Shown piece after piece: positions 42,957-52,866 of a DNA stretch of 64,000 nt; the first letter of the stretch is position 1; every line of letters begins with the position of its first letter. Both the position numbers and the translations under genes were made by a program. This DNA is from Candidatus Blautia faecipullorum (lineage in GTDB: Bacteria; Bacillota; Clostridia; Lachnospirales; Lachnospiraceae), in the NCBI GenBank assembly GCA_019115125.1, contig DXEG01000023.1, forward strand, positions 1 through 64,000, in the 5' to 3' direction. The notes beneath the pieces are model-generated. The model did not search any database. It worked only from the letters and a program-made list of their open reading frames with translations, and was not told the origin of the DNA.

Positions 42957-45221
42957 ATGAAGTTGTACGATGGCGGGGTTTATCTTGTAAACGGCCGTGA
43001 TATCGTGGAGGAGGGACAGATGTCCCAGCCTGTTTCAAAAGAAGAGGCAAGGAAAAACACCATCGCCTACGGTATTTTGGAATCTCACAATACATCCGGG
43101 AATATGCAGAAGCTGCAGATCAAATTTGACAAGCTGACATCTCATGATATTACTTTTGTGGGAATTATCCAGACAGCCAGAGCATCCGGCCTGGAAAGAT
43201 TTCCGGTGCCCTATGTGCTGACTAACTGCCACAATTCCCTCTGCGCGGTAGGCGGAACCATTAATGAGGATGATCATATGTTTGGACTCACCTGCGCGAA
43301 AAAATACGGCGGAGTCTATGTTCCTCCCCATCAGGCCGTAATTCATCAGTATGCCCGTGAAATGCTGGCGGAGGGCGGCAAAATGATCCTGGGCTCAGAC
43401 AGCCATACCCGTTACGGCGCTCTTGGAACCATGGCCATGGGAGAGGGCGGCGGAGAGCTGGTAAAACAGCTTCTTTCCCAGACCTATGATATTAATATGC
43501 CCGGTGTTGTAGCCGTTTATCTGAAGGGTGAGCCGCGTCCGGGAGTAGGTCCCCAGGACGTTGCACTGGCGATTATCGGAGAAGTATTTGCCAACGGCTA
43601 TGTAAAAAATAAAGTGATGGAATTCGTAGGCCCCGGAGTAGCCGGATTAAGCGCGGACTTCCGTATCGGCATTGACGTAATGACCACCGAGACCACCTGT
43701 CTTTCTTCTATCTGGCAGACTGATGAAAAGATTGAAGAATTCTATGAGATACACGGAAGAAAGGAGAGCTACAGAGCTCTTCAGCCTGGCGGCACAGCTT
43801 ACTATGACGGCTGCGTGGAGGTGGATTTAAGTCAGATCAAGCCTATGATCGCGATGCCCTTCCACCCAAGCAATACATACACTATTGACGAAGTAAACGA
43901 AAATCTCGGGGATATTCTGGCGGACGTTGAGAAAAAGGCGCTGGTCAGCCTGGACGGAAAGGTGGATTTCAGCCTGAAGGAAAAGGTTGTCGATGGAAAG
44001 CTTTATGTAGACCAGGGAATCATCGCGGGCTGCGCGGGCGGCGGTTTTGAGAATATCTGCGCCGCGGCGGACATCCTTAAGGGAGCAAGCATCGGTGCGG
44101 ACGCCTTTACCCTGAGCGTATATCCGGCAAGCACGCCTATTTATATGGAACTGGCGAAGAACGGAGTCCTCGCGGATCTTCTGGCTACGGGAGCGGTGGT
44201 AAAGACCGCGTTCTGCGGGCCGTGCTTCGGCGCGGGAGATACTCCTGCCAATAATGCGTTCAGTATCCGCCATACCACCAGAAACTTCCCCAACAGAGAG
44301 GGCTCCAAGATCCAGAACGGCCAGATTTCTTCTGTGGCCCTGATGGACGCCAGATCGATCGCGGCTACGGCGGCGAACAAAGGCTTCCTGACCTCTGCGG
44401 AGACATATGAAGGCGCTTATACCAACCAGAAATATTTCTTTGACAGGACCATTTATGAAAACAGGATTTTTGACAGCAAGGGAGCGGCGGATCCGGATGT
44501 GGAGATCCAGTTCGGCCCCAATATCAAGGACTGGCCGGCAATGCCCGAGCTTGCGGAGAATCTGGTGCTGAAGGTGGTTTCCGAGATCCACGATCCTGTA
44601 ACGACTACGGACGAGCTGATCCCCTCCGGCGAAACCTCATCCTACCGCTCCAATCCTCTGGGCCTGGCGGAATTTACCCTTTCCAGAAAGGATCCTGCTT
44701 ATGTTGGACGGGCGAAGGAGATCCAGAAAGCCCAGAAGGCCATTGAGGAAGGCTCTTGCCCTGTGGAAGCTGTTCCGGAACTTGAAGCTGTCCTGAAAAC
44801 GGTGAACGATCAGTTCCCGGAGATCGGAAAAGGCAATCTGGGAGTGGGAAGTACGATCTTTGCCGTGAAGCCGGGCGACGGCTCTGCCCGCGAGCAGGCT
44901 GCCTCCTGCCAGAAGGTTCTCGGCGGCTGGGCCAATGTTGCCAATGAATATGCCACGAAGCGCTACCGTTCCAATCTGATCAACTGGGGTATGCTTCCCT
45001 TTGTGATCCCGGAGGGCGAGCTTCCTTTCCAGAATGGAGATTATCTTCTTTTCCCGGGAATCCGCAAAGCGGTGGCTGAGAAAGAGGAAAGCATTACCGG
45101 CTATGCAGTAAAACCCGAAGGCCTGAAGGAATTCACGGTAACTCTGGGCGAGCTGACGGATGATGAGAGAGAGATCATTCTGAAGGGCTGCCTGATCAAT
45201 TACAACAGAAGCAAACGATAA
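42957..45221 (+). CDS. Aconitase-family hydratase (YbhJ-like)
   Basis: 754 residues from the ATG behind GGAGGAATTTTTT. The aconitase fold is shown by [22 protein letters not shown] in the N-terminal part, and by [11 protein letters not shown] and [10 protein letters not shown], whose cysteines should hold the 4Fe-4S cluster; a swivel domain occupies the last third. It is closer to the YbhJ group of hydratases than to AcnA or AcnB, so the substrate may not be citrate. Monocistronic, with its own promoter and terminator. Confidence 0.85.
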   Translation: MKLYDGGVYLVNGRDIVEEGQMSQPVSKEEARKNTIAYGILESHNTSGNMQKLQIKFDKLTSHDITFVGIIQTARASGLERFPVPYVLTNCHNSLCAVGGTINEDDHMFGLTCAKKYGGVYVPPHQAVIHQYAREMLAEGGKMILGSDSHTRYGALGTMAMGEGGGELVKQLLSQTYDINMPGVVAVYLKGEPRPGVGPQDVALAIIGEVFANGYVKNKVMEFVGPGVAGLSADFRIGIDVMTTETTCLSSIWQTDEKIEEFYEIHGRKESYRALQPGGTAYYDGCVEVDLSQIKPMIAMPFHPSNTYTIDEVNENLGDILADVEKKALVSLDGKVDFSLKEKVVDGKLYVDQGIIAGCAGGGFENICAAADILKGASIGADAFTLSVYPASTPIYMELAKNGVLADLLATGAVVKTAFCGPCFGAGDTPANNAFSIRHTTRNFPNREGSKIQNGQISSVALMDARSIAATAANKGFLTSAETYEGAYTNQKYFFDRTIYENRIFDSKGAADPDVEIQFGPNIKDWPAMPELAENLVLKVVSEIHDPVTTTDELIPSGETSSYRSNPLGLAEFTLSRKDPAYVGRAKEIQKAQKAIEEGSCPVEAVPELEAVLKTVNDQFPEIGKGNLGVGSTIFAVKPGDGSAREQAASCQKVLGGWANVANEYATKRYRSNLINWGMLPFVIPEGELPFQNGDYLLFPGIRKAVAEKEESITGYAVKPEGLKEFTVTLGELTDDEREIILKGCLINYNRSKR

Positions 45222-45230
45222 AAGATTAAG

Positions 45231-45280
45231 AGGATGTTCCTTATCTGTGCTCAGATTCACAGACCGGGAACATCCTTTTT
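45231..45280 (+). terminator. Terminator after the hydratase
   Basis: AGGATGTTCC (45231-45240) pairs with GGGAACATCC (45266-45275) and is followed by TTTTT. Confidence 0.9.
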
Positions 45281-45523
45281 AAGTCTTTTTCCAAAGTTAT
45301 GCAGGCATGGCGTGGTTTCAGACTTTTGGCTTGATATGAGGGACTGCCTTGTGCAAAAACATTCTCATGATAAAAGCTCCGCTGCGGATACGTCCGGCTT
45401 CGCAGTTAATTTCTGGAATTTGATAAATTATCAAAAAATATCATAAAATTTGAAATAAATAACAGATTAAGACGGAGTTTAAATATAGTATAATAAAAAT
45501 AATAAAAAAACTACAAAAAAGTG
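45281..45523 (+). other. AT-rich upstream region of the non-coding locus
   Basis: No credible gene. A perfect palindrome TTTGATAAATTATCAAA lies at 45419-45435, about 90 bp before the promoter, and could be a regulator site. Confidence 0.4.
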
Positions 45524-45552
45524 TTGACAAATAAAAACCCTGGTGCTATTAT
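45524..45552 (+). promoter_or_regulatory. Near-consensus promoter of the non-coding locus
   Basis: Perfect TTGACA (45524-45529), 17-bp spacer, TATTAT (45547-45552) preceded by TGC (extended -10). It is among the best promoters in the window, yet no gene follows for about 1 kb. Confidence 0.75.
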
Positions 45553-45558
45553 ATACTC

Positions 45559-46300
45559 ATCAAAAGAAAACAAGAGAAAAACAAAAGAAAATCAAAAAAA
45601 TCATTCAATTCATAGCATATATAAATGTTACATGAAAAGGATGAAAAAAATCAGAAAGGCTAGGGTGAGTCCATTGGGAAAGTAGTATAACATCCATCAA
45701 TATGAGACAGTGATAGGAATCGGATTTCCTGCAAGAAAGACCTGATACATAGATCATTGTTAAAGAAAACTGAACAGTCATCAGGAAAGAAGAAAATCAG
45801 AAAGTACCTGATCAGGAAGGAAGGAAGGACAGGAGAGAAATTCCGGAAGAGATATATTTATCAGGTGTCAACCTGAAAAACATCATCCAAAGGATAAAGG
45901 ATCTCAGAGGACATAATTCCAGATACAGAGAACAGTAAGATAAAACCTGGCGAACAGGACTTCAGAAAATGGCTGGATTCAGAAAAAGTATCATAGGTAT
46001 ATAGAATCGATTTCTCATATTGAATAACTATCACGAACCTGATACAAAGACCTTCGGAAATGTGTGAAGAAACATTTGCTGAAGAAGTATCTTAACAGAC
46101 CGGGTGCTTCGTCGGGAAGCAGAGTTCCAGAGAAGTGAGAGGCCAGGAAAAGATATTTTGAAATCCATATCAGGGATGCTGAGAAGCGAATGGGAGCTGA
46201 TCAGATTGATATGAATTGAAGCTTTGCATCAGAAGAACATCTTCTCACAATAGATGTTGATATTAAGAAGCAAAATTATAATCCGTAAATTATAATTTTA
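45559..46300 (+). ncRNA. Candidate large structured non-coding RNA
   Basis: Purine-rich on the plus strand, with stops in all frames. Helices seen include TCAGGT/ACCTGA with a GTCA loop (45861-45876), ATCC/GGAT (45885-45895), TGCTTC/GAAGCA (46105-46121), AGAAGA/TCTTCT (46231-46245), and AAATGT/ACATTT (46058-46077) inside GATAC/GTATC (46041-46091). Further pairs are ATCAGG/CCTGAT (45780-45812), CATATCA/TGATATG (46166-46213), and CAGTGAT/ATCATTG with a G-T pair (45708-45759). The 3' end is uncertain: an AT-only hairpin lies at 46271-46299 and a strong one at 46524-46566. Length and style recall ROOL or GOLLD RNAs, but class membership cannot be judged here. Confidence 0.5.
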
Positions 46301-46523
46301 AATCTATAAACTTTCTAAATAAACCGAGTGATACTTCATCATATCGTTTATGAGCAGGAAATAAAATAAGATATGTAGACATATAGCAATATATGATACA
46401 AGAAAAAACTGAATAGAGAGAATTGGAATATAGATATACAGGACGTATATAAAAATCCAATTAAGAAACTATAGACAATACAAAATAAGAGGACAACCAA
46501 AATTGAATAGTGAAGATTGTTGA

Positions 46524-46566
46524 GACGGTCATCATTTTTGAAGTTTAGTAAAAAGTGATGACCGTC
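46524..46566 (+). terminator. Strong hairpin before the pseudouridine synthase
   Basis: GACGGTCATCA (46524-46534) and TGATGACCGTC (46556-46566) are perfect complements, extended inward by T-rich and A-rich arms. Only GTTCTTG follows, so termination would be imperfect. It may close the non-coding transcript. The AT-rich 46301-46523 shows nothing else. Confidence 0.45.
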
Positions 46567-46570
46567 GTTC

Positions 46571-46599
46571 TTGCTATAATGCATAATTTACGCTATACT
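46571..46599 (+). promoter_or_regulatory. Promoter of the pseudouridine synthase gene
   Basis: TTGCTA (46571-46576) and TATACT (46594-46599), spacer 17 bp. Confidence 0.55.
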
Positions 46600-46627
46600 C
46601 TCCAGAGAAGAAAGGGAGAGTTTTTTT

Positions 46628-47344
46628 ATGTGGAAAAAAGAGATACAGGATATGCTCCTTTATGAGGACGGCCAGATTCTGGTATGCCGCAAGCCGTCAG
46701 GGCTTGCCGTACAGAATTCGAGGATCGGCGTTATGGATATGGAGAGCGTGCTGAAAAATTATCTGGCGGAGCAAAAGCCCGGAGAAGTCCCTTACCTGGG
46801 GATTATCAGCAGATTGGATCAGCCGGTGGAGGGAGTCCTGGTATTTGCGAAGACCCCTCAGGCGGCATCCAGGTTAAATGCTCAGATGGAAAAAAGGGAA
46901 ATGAAAAAGTTCTATCTGGCGGTGACAGATAGGGCTCCGGGAGAGCGGGAAGGGTGGCTTGAGGATTATCTGCTGAAGGACGGAAAAAGAAACGTCTCTG
47001 CCGTTGTAAAGGCCGGAACCCGCGGAGCAAAAAAAGCAAGGCTGTTTTATCGGGTTCTGCAGACTGTAGAGGACAAAAACCGCGTCACAGGAATGAGATG
47101 CCTTTTGGAAATTCGCCTGGAAACTGGGCGGCATCATCAGATCCGGCTTCAAATGTCGCATATGGGTTGTCCTCTTGTGGGCGATCGGAAATACTATCCG
47201 GAGGATTCCTCAGAGCTGCCTCTGGGCCTTTGCTCATGCGCCGTAGGCTTTCGCCATCCCCAAACAGGAAAAAATATGAAATTTCAGATTTGGCCCCAAG
47301 GGGCGGCCTTTGCCGGGTTTGACAGCGAAAGAACGTTTTTTTGA
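46628..47344 (+). CDS. RluA-family pseudouridine synthase
   Basis: 238 residues from the ATG behind AAGGGAGAG. Converts specific uridines in rRNA or tRNA to pseudouridine. The catalytic aspartate is Asp64 in SRLDQPVEGVLVF; GRHHQIRLQMSHMGCPLVGDRKY is the conserved second motif. There is no S4 domain, so it belongs to the short RluA-like group whose target RNA cannot be predicted. Single gene. Confidence 0.92.
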   Translation: MWKKEIQDMLLYEDGQILVCRKPSGLAVQNSRIGVMDMESVLKNYLAEQKPGEVPYLGIISRLDQPVEGVLVFAKTPQAASRLNAQMEKREMKKFYLAVTDRAPGEREGWLEDYLLKDGKRNVSAVVKAGTRGAKKARLFYRVLQTVEDKNRVTGMRCLLEIRLETGRHHQIRLQMSHMGCPLVGDRKYYPEDSSELPLGLCSCAVGFRHPQTGKNMKFQIWPQGAAFAGFDSERTFF

Positions 47345-47491
47345 CAACAGTCTGCCTGCATGGATATGATATCTGCTCCTAAATAATGAAAAAATTATGA
47401 AATCTATGGACGTAAGATACAAAATGTGTATAATGTAAAAAAAGAAGCACATTTGTATTAGGTTTATGTAAAAGAGAAGAGGAGTAAGACA

Positions 47492-48580
47492 ATGAAGAAA
47501 GCAGCGGCGGCTGTAATTCTCCTGGCGGCAGTTTTTCTGGCGTCGGGAAGTTTTGGCGGAAATGGCGGCTTTGATACAGTAATTGCGGATGTGCAGACTG
47601 AAGGCGGGATATCAGAGGAAGACGCGGCAGAAGACAGAGCCTCTCAGATTGATACATCAGTTCCGGTTCAGGCCGGAAGCAGAATCGCGGCAGTCAGTAA
47701 AAACGTCAACGGGGAATTCTGGGATCTTATCCAAAAAGGTATGGAGGATGCTGTAAAGGATGTGAATACAGCATATGGTTTTGAATCTGACGATAAGATC
47801 ACGATGACCTTTGAGGGACCAAACGACGAGCTGAATGTGGAAGAGCAGGTGAATACATTGGATGCGGTGATAGCCGAAAATCCCACAGTGCTCTGCCTTT
47901 CAGCCAGTGATATGGATTCTCTGCAGGCTCAGCTTGAATCGGCGGCGGAGAATGATATTCCGGTTATTGCTTTTGATTCTAATGTCAGCGAAAATCAACT
48001 GGTTACAGCTTTTCGCGCTACGGATAATGAATATGTAGGAGAGCTGGCCGGTGGAAAAATGGCGGAAGCCCTGGGAGAAAAAGGAAAGGTTCTTGTTTTT
48101 TCCGCCCAGGAAAAGACGGAGAGCGCCCAGAAGCGGGTGAAAGGATTCCAGGAAGCGCTGGCGGAATATCCGGATATGGAAATCATGGATGTGATTTATA
48201 TGGATCAGGTGGAAGATATGAGAACAGCCATGCAGGAGGCAATGGAAACACATTCCGGCGTGGCAGGCGTCTTTTGTACCAACGCGGACACATCAGACCT
48301 GTATCTTGAATTGGAGCAGGGAGAGGATCAGCCTGTGATGATCGGCGTGGACGCCACCTCGAAGCAGCAGAAGGCCGTGCAGGGCGGAAGAGAATACGGA
48401 ATTATCTCCCAGGATCCCTACGAGATCGGATATCAGACCATTCTGGCAGCCGTGCAGGTGACGGATCCTGAGGCGGATACAGAAGCCGAACTGCAGAAAA
48501 CCGTCCTTCTGGAGCCGGCATGGATCGATGGGACCAACATGGACGACCCTCAGTACAGTAACTATATTTATCATTCCTGA
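47492..48580 (+). CDS. Orphan solute-binding protein, periplasmic-binding type I (ribose-like)
   Basis: 362 residues. Hydrophobic N-terminus of about 18 residues, with no lipobox cysteine; it could be a secretion signal or a membrane anchor. The binding fold follows: IAAVSKNVNGEFWDLIQKGMEDAV, VLCLSASDMDSLQAQLESAAENDIPVIAFDSN, and GVFCTNADTSDLYLELEQ, as in sugar-binding proteins of the RbsB group. No ABC permease or ATPase gene is adjacent, so it may serve a distant transporter or act as a receptor. A TATAAT preceded by TGTG lies at 47429-47434. Confidence 0.8.
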   Translation: MKKAAAAVILLAAVFLASGSFGGNGGFDTVIADVQTEGGISEEDAAEDRASQIDTSVPVQAGSRIAAVSKNVNGEFWDLIQKGMEDAVKDVNTAYGFESDDKITMTFEGPNDELNVEEQVNTLDAVIAENPTVLCLSASDMDSLQAQLESAAENDIPVIAFDSNVSENQLVTAFRATDNEYVGELAGGKMAEALGEKGKVLVFSAQEKTESAQKRVKGFQEALAEYPDMEIMDVIYMDQVEDMRTAMQEAMETHSGVAGVFCTNADTSDLYLELEQGEDQPVMIGVDATSKQQKAVQGGREYGIISQDPYEIGYQTILAAVQVTDPEADTEAELQKTVLLEPAWIDGTNMDDPQYSNYIYHS

Positions 48581-48587
48581 AATAATT

Positions 48588-48638
48588 AAAACCTCTGTGG
48601 GAACGGAACTGCCGTTTGCGCGGAGGTTTTTGTGTTTT
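48588..48638 (+). terminator. Terminator after the solute-binding protein gene
   Basis: AAAACCTC (48588-48595) pairs with GAGGTTTT (48623-48630), with a small inner hairpin, followed by TGTGTTTT. Confidence 0.75.
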
Positions 48639-48809
48639 GGGGAATTACTTCGTATCAGATCAGCCATACAGTGATCGGGAAGCATAAAACATGCTTGTAT
48701 GTTTTTTCGAGCGGACATCTGTATGAGCTAATGACTGACTCATTTTTCCTTCACAATTATTATGTCCTGTGATATAATGAACAGGACTAATTTTTAGGAG
48801 GGGAAACCA

Positions 48810-50282
48810 TTGAAAGAAAGAGAAAAGTTTGGCTCGAGACTTGGATTTATCCTTGTTTCGGCAGGCTGCGCGATCGGACTTGGAAATGTATGGAAGTTTC
48901 CTTACATGGTTGGCCAGTACGGAGGCGCGGCTTTTGTTCTGATCTATCTGGTATTCCTTGTGGTTATGGGACTGCCGATTCTGGTCAGCGAATTCGCGGT
49001 AGGACGCGCCAGCCGTAAGAGCGCGGCCAAGGCCATGAATGAGCTGGAACCGGAAGGCTCTAATTTCCACAAATACAGATGGATGGGTATGATCGGCAAC
49101 TATATGCTGATGATGTTTTATACCATGGTCGCCGGATGGATGATGTATTACTGCTACGTTATGGCGGCAGGAAAGCTGTCCGGAGCTGATACCGACCAGG
49201 TATCCCAGTATTTTTCAGAGTTTCAGCAGTCTACAGGAACTGTGACCGTCTGGATGATCCTTGCGGTTGTTCTGGCCTTCGGTATCTGTTCTCTGGGACT
49301 CCAGAAGGGTGTCGAGAGAATCACAAAAATAATGATGATCTGCCTGCTGGCGCTGATCGTTATTCTGGCGGTTCATTCCCTGACTCTGGACGGAGCGATG
49401 GACGGCGTGAAATTCTACCTGGTACCGAATCTGGACAATATGAAAAAGGCCGGAATCGGCAATGTGATTTTCGGCGCTATGTCTCAGTCGTTCTTTACAC
49501 TGAGTATCGGAATCGGCGCCATGGAGATCTTCGGAAGCTACATGGAGAAGGACAGATCCCTTGCCGGAGAGAGCTTACATATCCTGATACTGGACACATT
49601 TGTGGCTCTGATGGCCGGAATGATCATCATTCCCGCGTGCTTTTCCTTCGGAGTGGAGCCGGGAGCAGGCCCGAGCCTGATCTTCATCACTCTGCCCAAC
49701 GTATTCAATCAGATGATGGGCGGAAGGATCTGGGGAGCCCTGTTCTTCCTGTTTATGTCCTTTGCGGCTCTGTCTACAGTAATCGCCGTGTTTGAAAATA
49801 TTCTTTCCTTTGCCATGGAGCTCTGGGGATGGGAGAGAAAAAAAGCGGTTGCTGTAAATATTGTGCTGGTGATCGTTCTTTCCATGCCGGCAGTGCTTGG
49901 TTTCGGACCGCTGGCCGGAGTGCAGATCCTGGGAGAGGGAACCACGATCATGGATCTCGAGGACTTCATTGTATCCAATAACATCCTTCCCCTTGGCTCC
50001 GTAATCTTCGTGCTTTTCTGCGCGTCCAAAAAGGGCTGGGGCTGGAAGAACTTTATCAGGGAAGCGAATACCGGAGAAGGCGCGAAGTTCCCGGAGGGTA
50101 TCCGGCTGTATATGCTCTGGGCGATTCCGGCCATTGTTGCGGTTATCTATCTGAAGGGCTACTACGATATGTTCCATCCCAAGGGAATGGCATATTTTAT
50201 CCCCTGGATGCTCGTAGGTATCCTGATGCTTGCGCTTACAGGCTGGATTGCCTTTGGCCGTTCAAAGAAGAAAAAAAGATAG
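48810..50282 (+). CDS. Sodium-dependent transporter, NSS (SNF) family
   Basis: 490 residues from a TTG behind TAGGAGGGGAAACCA. Twelve membrane segments. The family signature GCAIGLGNVWKFPYMVGQYGG is at the N-terminus and GIGAMEIFGSYME lies in the core. Bacterial members import amino acids or indole-type compounds with Na+. The aminotransferase gene follows after 12 bp, suggesting uptake and transamination of the same amino acid. Confidence 0.93.
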   Translation: MKEREKFGSRLGFILVSAGCAIGLGNVWKFPYMVGQYGGAAFVLIYLVFLVVMGLPILVSEFAVGRASRKSAAKAMNELEPEGSNFHKYRWMGMIGNYMLMMFYTMVAGWMMYYCYVMAAGKLSGADTDQVSQYFSEFQQSTGTVTVWMILAVVLAFGICSLGLQKGVERITKIMMICLLALIVILAVHSLTLDGAMDGVKFYLVPNLDNMKKAGIGNVIFGAMSQSFFTLSIGIGAMEIFGSYMEKDRSLAGESLHILILDTFVALMAGMIIIPACFSFGVEPGAGPSLIFITLPNVFNQMMGGRIWGALFFLFMSFAALSTVIAVFENILSFAMELWGWERKKAVAVNIVLVIVLSMPAVLGFGPLAGVQILGEGTTIMDLEDFIVSNNILPLGSVIFVLFCASKKGWGWKNFIREANTGEGAKFPEGIRLYMLWAIPAIVAVIYLKGYYDMFHPKGMAYFIPWMLVGILMLALTGWIAFGRSKKKKR

Positions 50283-50294
50283 GAGCATGAGATT

Positions 50295-51485
50295 ATGATA
50301 GCAGAAAAGATGAAACCATTTGTACAGAACAATTCTGCCATCCGCATGATGTTTGAGGAGGGCAGCCGGCTGAGAGAGAAGTACGGCGCAGATAAGGTCT
50401 ATGATTTCAGCCTGGGCAATCCAAGCGTACCCGCTCCGGACTGTGTGCGGGAGGCGATCATTGATCTGGTAAATACCGAGGATCCTGTGGCGCTGCATGG
50501 ATACATGAGCAACGCGGGCTTTGAGGATGTGCGGGAAACCATCGCGCAGTCTCTGAACCGCCGTTTCGGAACCTCCTTTTCTGCAAAAAATCTGATCATG
50601 ACCGTAGGGGCTGCCAGCGGACTGAACGTAATTTTGAAGACGATTCTGAACCCGGGCGAAGAGGTCGTTGTATTCGCGCCTTATTTTCTGGAGTACGGGG
50701 CCTATGTCCGCAACTACGACGGCCGGCTGGTGGAGATCTCTCCCGATACAGAGACCTTCCAGCCGAACCTTGAGGAGCTGGAAAAGAAGATTACAGACAA
50801 AACAAGAGCTGTGATCGTGAATACGCCTCATAACCCCACAGGGGTTGTTTATTCTGAGGATACGATCAAAGCTCTCGCGGCCGTTCTCGAAAGGAAGCAG
50901 CAGGAGTATGGAAGCGTGATCTATCTCATTTCCGACGAGCCCTACAGAGAGCTTGCCTATGACGGGGTAAAGGTTCCCTGGTTTACGAAATATTACAAAA
51001 ATACAGTTGTAGGCTATTCATACAGTAAATCCCTGTCCCTTCCAGGCGAGCGCATCGGGTATCTGGTGATCCCGGATGAGCTGGAGGACAGCGGGACAGT
51101 GATCACTGCCGCGGCTATTGCCAACCGGATCCTTGGAAGCGTCAATGCGCCTTCTCTCATGCAGAAGGTCATTCAGCGCTGCGTGGACGCGGAAGTAGAC
51201 GTGGCCGCCTATGACAAAAACCGGCTGGCTCTTTACAACGGGCTGAAGGAATGCGGCTTCCAGTGTATTAAGCCTGAGGGAGCGTTTTACCTCTTTGTGA
51301 AATCTCCGGTTCCGGATGAAAAAGAATTTTGTGAGGCCGGGAAAAAATACAATATCCTCATGGTGCCGGGAAGCTCCTTTGCCTGCCCGGGATATGTGAG
51401 ACTGGCCTACTGCGTATCCTATGATACGATCATGAATTCTCTGCCGGAATTCCGTAAGCTGGCGGCGGAGTACGGATTAAAATAA
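50295..51485 (+). CDS. Pyridoxal-phosphate-dependent aminotransferase, class I/II
   Basis: 396 residues. VNTPHNPTGVVYS is the PLP-asparagine region, LISDEPYRELAYDG carries the aspartate and tyrosine contacts, and the Schiff-base lysine is in GYSYSKSLSLPGERIGY. It belongs to the AspB-like group common in Clostridia. It directly follows the NSS transporter and is probably in the same operon. The specific amino acid is not determined. Confidence 0.92.
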   Translation: MIAEKMKPFVQNNSAIRMMFEEGSRLREKYGADKVYDFSLGNPSVPAPDCVREAIIDLVNTEDPVALHGYMSNAGFEDVRETIAQSLNRRFGTSFSAKNLIMTVGAASGLNVILKTILNPGEEVVVFAPYFLEYGAYVRNYDGRLVEISPDTETFQPNLEELEKKITDKTRAVIVNTPHNPTGVVYSEDTIKALAAVLERKQQEYGSVIYLISDEPYRELAYDGVKVPWFTKYYKNTVVGYSYSKSLSLPGERIGYLVIPDELEDSGTVITAAAIANRILGSVNAPSLMQKVIQRCVDAEVDVAAYDKNRLALYNGLKECGFQCIKPEGAFYLFVKSPVPDEKEFCEAGKKYNILMVPGSSFACPGYVRLAYCVSYDTIMNSLPEFRKLAAEYGLK

Positions 51486-51556
51486 CAGTTCCCGGTTATG
51501 GTGCAAACACTCATTTGTAATAACTTACGAACTGGTATAAATAGCTTCAGGCTGAA

Positions 51557-52252
51557 TTATATTTTGTCAATTTTCTTTCGGATCTTCAGCATTTTCTGGT
51601 CAAGACTGCTGATCACGGCAGCACATTGCTGAAGCTCCTCGTCAATCAACTGGGCCTCCTTCCGGCCGCGCTTATATCTAAGCTGGTGGTCAAGGCTGGC
51701 CCAGTAATCCATAGCTGCAGTTCTGAGCTGCAGCTCTATTTTTATCCACTGGGTTTCATTCTGGAAGGCGATAGCCGTCTCAAGAATTAAATGAAGGCTC
51801 TGGTAGCCGGATTTTTTTGGTTCCCGGATATAATCCTTTTTCTTAATGATCCGGATATCTTTTTGTTTTTCCAGCAGCTCCGCGACCTGGTAAATATCGT
51901 CCACATAGGCGCAGACGGCCCGTACTCCGATCAGATCGTTTATTTTTTCCACCGCTGTCTGAAAATTATAATCAAGTCCTTTTTTCTCCAGCTTTTTGCA
52001 CACGCTCTCATATGTTTTCAACCGGCTTGTTTTCTGCTGGATGACATTGCGTCCGGATTTCATGAGCAGAATCGCGTTTATGATATCCAGCTTTGTCAGA
52101 AGCAGACTGACGGCGCAGCCTCCTTTCATGCTGAATTCGCTGTCGACAAGCATTGATTTTAGTTGTTCTTTCTTTTTCACCTTCTGTTTCTCGTCCTCTA
52201 TTCTCCTGTATATAAATCGCTGATTATTTCTGACTGCCATATAACTGTTCAT
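51557..52252 (-). CDS. Small alarmone synthetase, RelA/SpoT nucleotidyltransferase domain
   Basis: 231 residues, started behind AAGGAGCGTATAGTA. Only the synthetase domain is present, with no HD hydrolase, TGS or ACT regions. Motifs: INDLIGVRAVCAYVDDIY, REPKKSGYQSLHLILE, and KIELQLRTAAMDYWASLDHQLRYKRG, as in YjbM/YwaC-type enzymes that make (p)ppGpp. The C-terminal helices are probably for oligomerisation. Transcribed convergently with the aminotransferase gene and divergently from the GntR gene. Confidence 0.92.
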   Translation of the reverse strand: MNSYMAVRNNQRFIYRRIEDEKQKVKKKEQLKSMLVDSEFSMKGGCAVSLLLTKLDIINAILLMKSGRNVIQQKTSRLKTYESVCKKLEKKGLDYNFQTAVEKINDLIGVRAVCAYVDDIYQVAELLEKQKDIRIIKKKDYIREPKKSGYQSLHLILETAIAFQNETQWIKIELQLRTAAMDYWASLDHQLRYKRGRKEAQLIDEELQQCAAVISSLDQKMLKIRKKIDKI

Positions 52253-52394
52253 TACTATACGCTCCTTACATTAAATAAAAAGAAAGATTATGTAATATTT
52301 TGGATATAAGGGTAAAAGTACGCCTATCCAATATCATATGCGCGCAGATGCGGAAATATGAATAAAATCATGGGAAGATTTTGCGCATAGGGTA

Positions 52395-52455
52395 TTGACA
52401 ATATGTTTAAAATGGAATATATTGTAGATGTAAGGTAGTTAGTTACTATAGTAAC
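52395..52455 (+). promoter_or_regulatory. Promoter and GntR operator of the ABC operon
   Basis: TTGACA (52395-52400) and TATATT (52418-52423), spacer 17 bp. Just downstream is the perfect 14-bp palindrome GTTACTATAGTAAC (52442-52455), well placed for repression by the GntR protein encoded next. Confidence 0.7.
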
Positions 52456-52482
52456 AAACATACAAACCAAGAGGTGATACAG

Positions 52483-52866
52483 TTGAACATAAATCCGAAT
52501 ACAGAAAAACCAATTTTTATTCAGATTTCGGAACAACTGGAGGATTCTATATTTACAGGCGTATATCCGGAGGAGACAAAGATCCCGTCCACCAATGAGA
52601 TATCCGCCTTGCTGAATATCAATCCCCACACTGTTCTGAAAGGAATGAATCTGCTTGTGGATGAGGAAATTATCTATAAGAAAAGAGGGCTGGGGATGTT
52701 TGTAAAAGAAGGAGCGGTTGAGAAAATACGCCGGAAAAGGCAGGGACAGTTTTACAATCAGTTCATAGCGTCGCTGATTGCCGAGGCCAAAAAGCTTGAG
52801 ATGACTAAGAATGAGATTATTTCTTTGATTGAAAGGGGTTATGAAGATGAACGGGATCCAGATTAA
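52483..52866 (+). CDS. GntR-family regulator, YtrA type
   Basis: 127 residues, taken from the TTG 6 bp behind AGAGGTGAT; a GTG three codons upstream overlaps that site. The winged helix covers about residues 10-75, with PIFIQISEQLEDSIFTGVY, PSTNEISALLNINPHTVLKGMNLL and KKRGLGMFV. The short helical tail without a ligand domain is typical of the YtrA subfamily, which regulates linked ABC transporters. Its stop lies 20 bp inside the ATPase gene. Confidence 0.9.
   Translation: MNINPNTEKPIFIQISEQLEDSIFTGVYPEETKIPSTNEISALLNINPHTVLKGMNLLVDEEIIYKKRGLGMFVKEGAVEKIRRKRQGQFYNQFIASLIAEAKKLEMTKNEIISLIERGYEDERDPD

Noticed and set aside
45234-45446. 70-codon frame after the hydratase
   Set aside because: It starts inside the terminator stem and has no ribosome binding site.
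46348-46584. 78-codon hydrophobic frame on the minus strand
   Set aside because: Low-complexity F/L/I/Y translation of AT-rich DNA without a ribosome binding site; it also runs through the strong hairpin at 46524.
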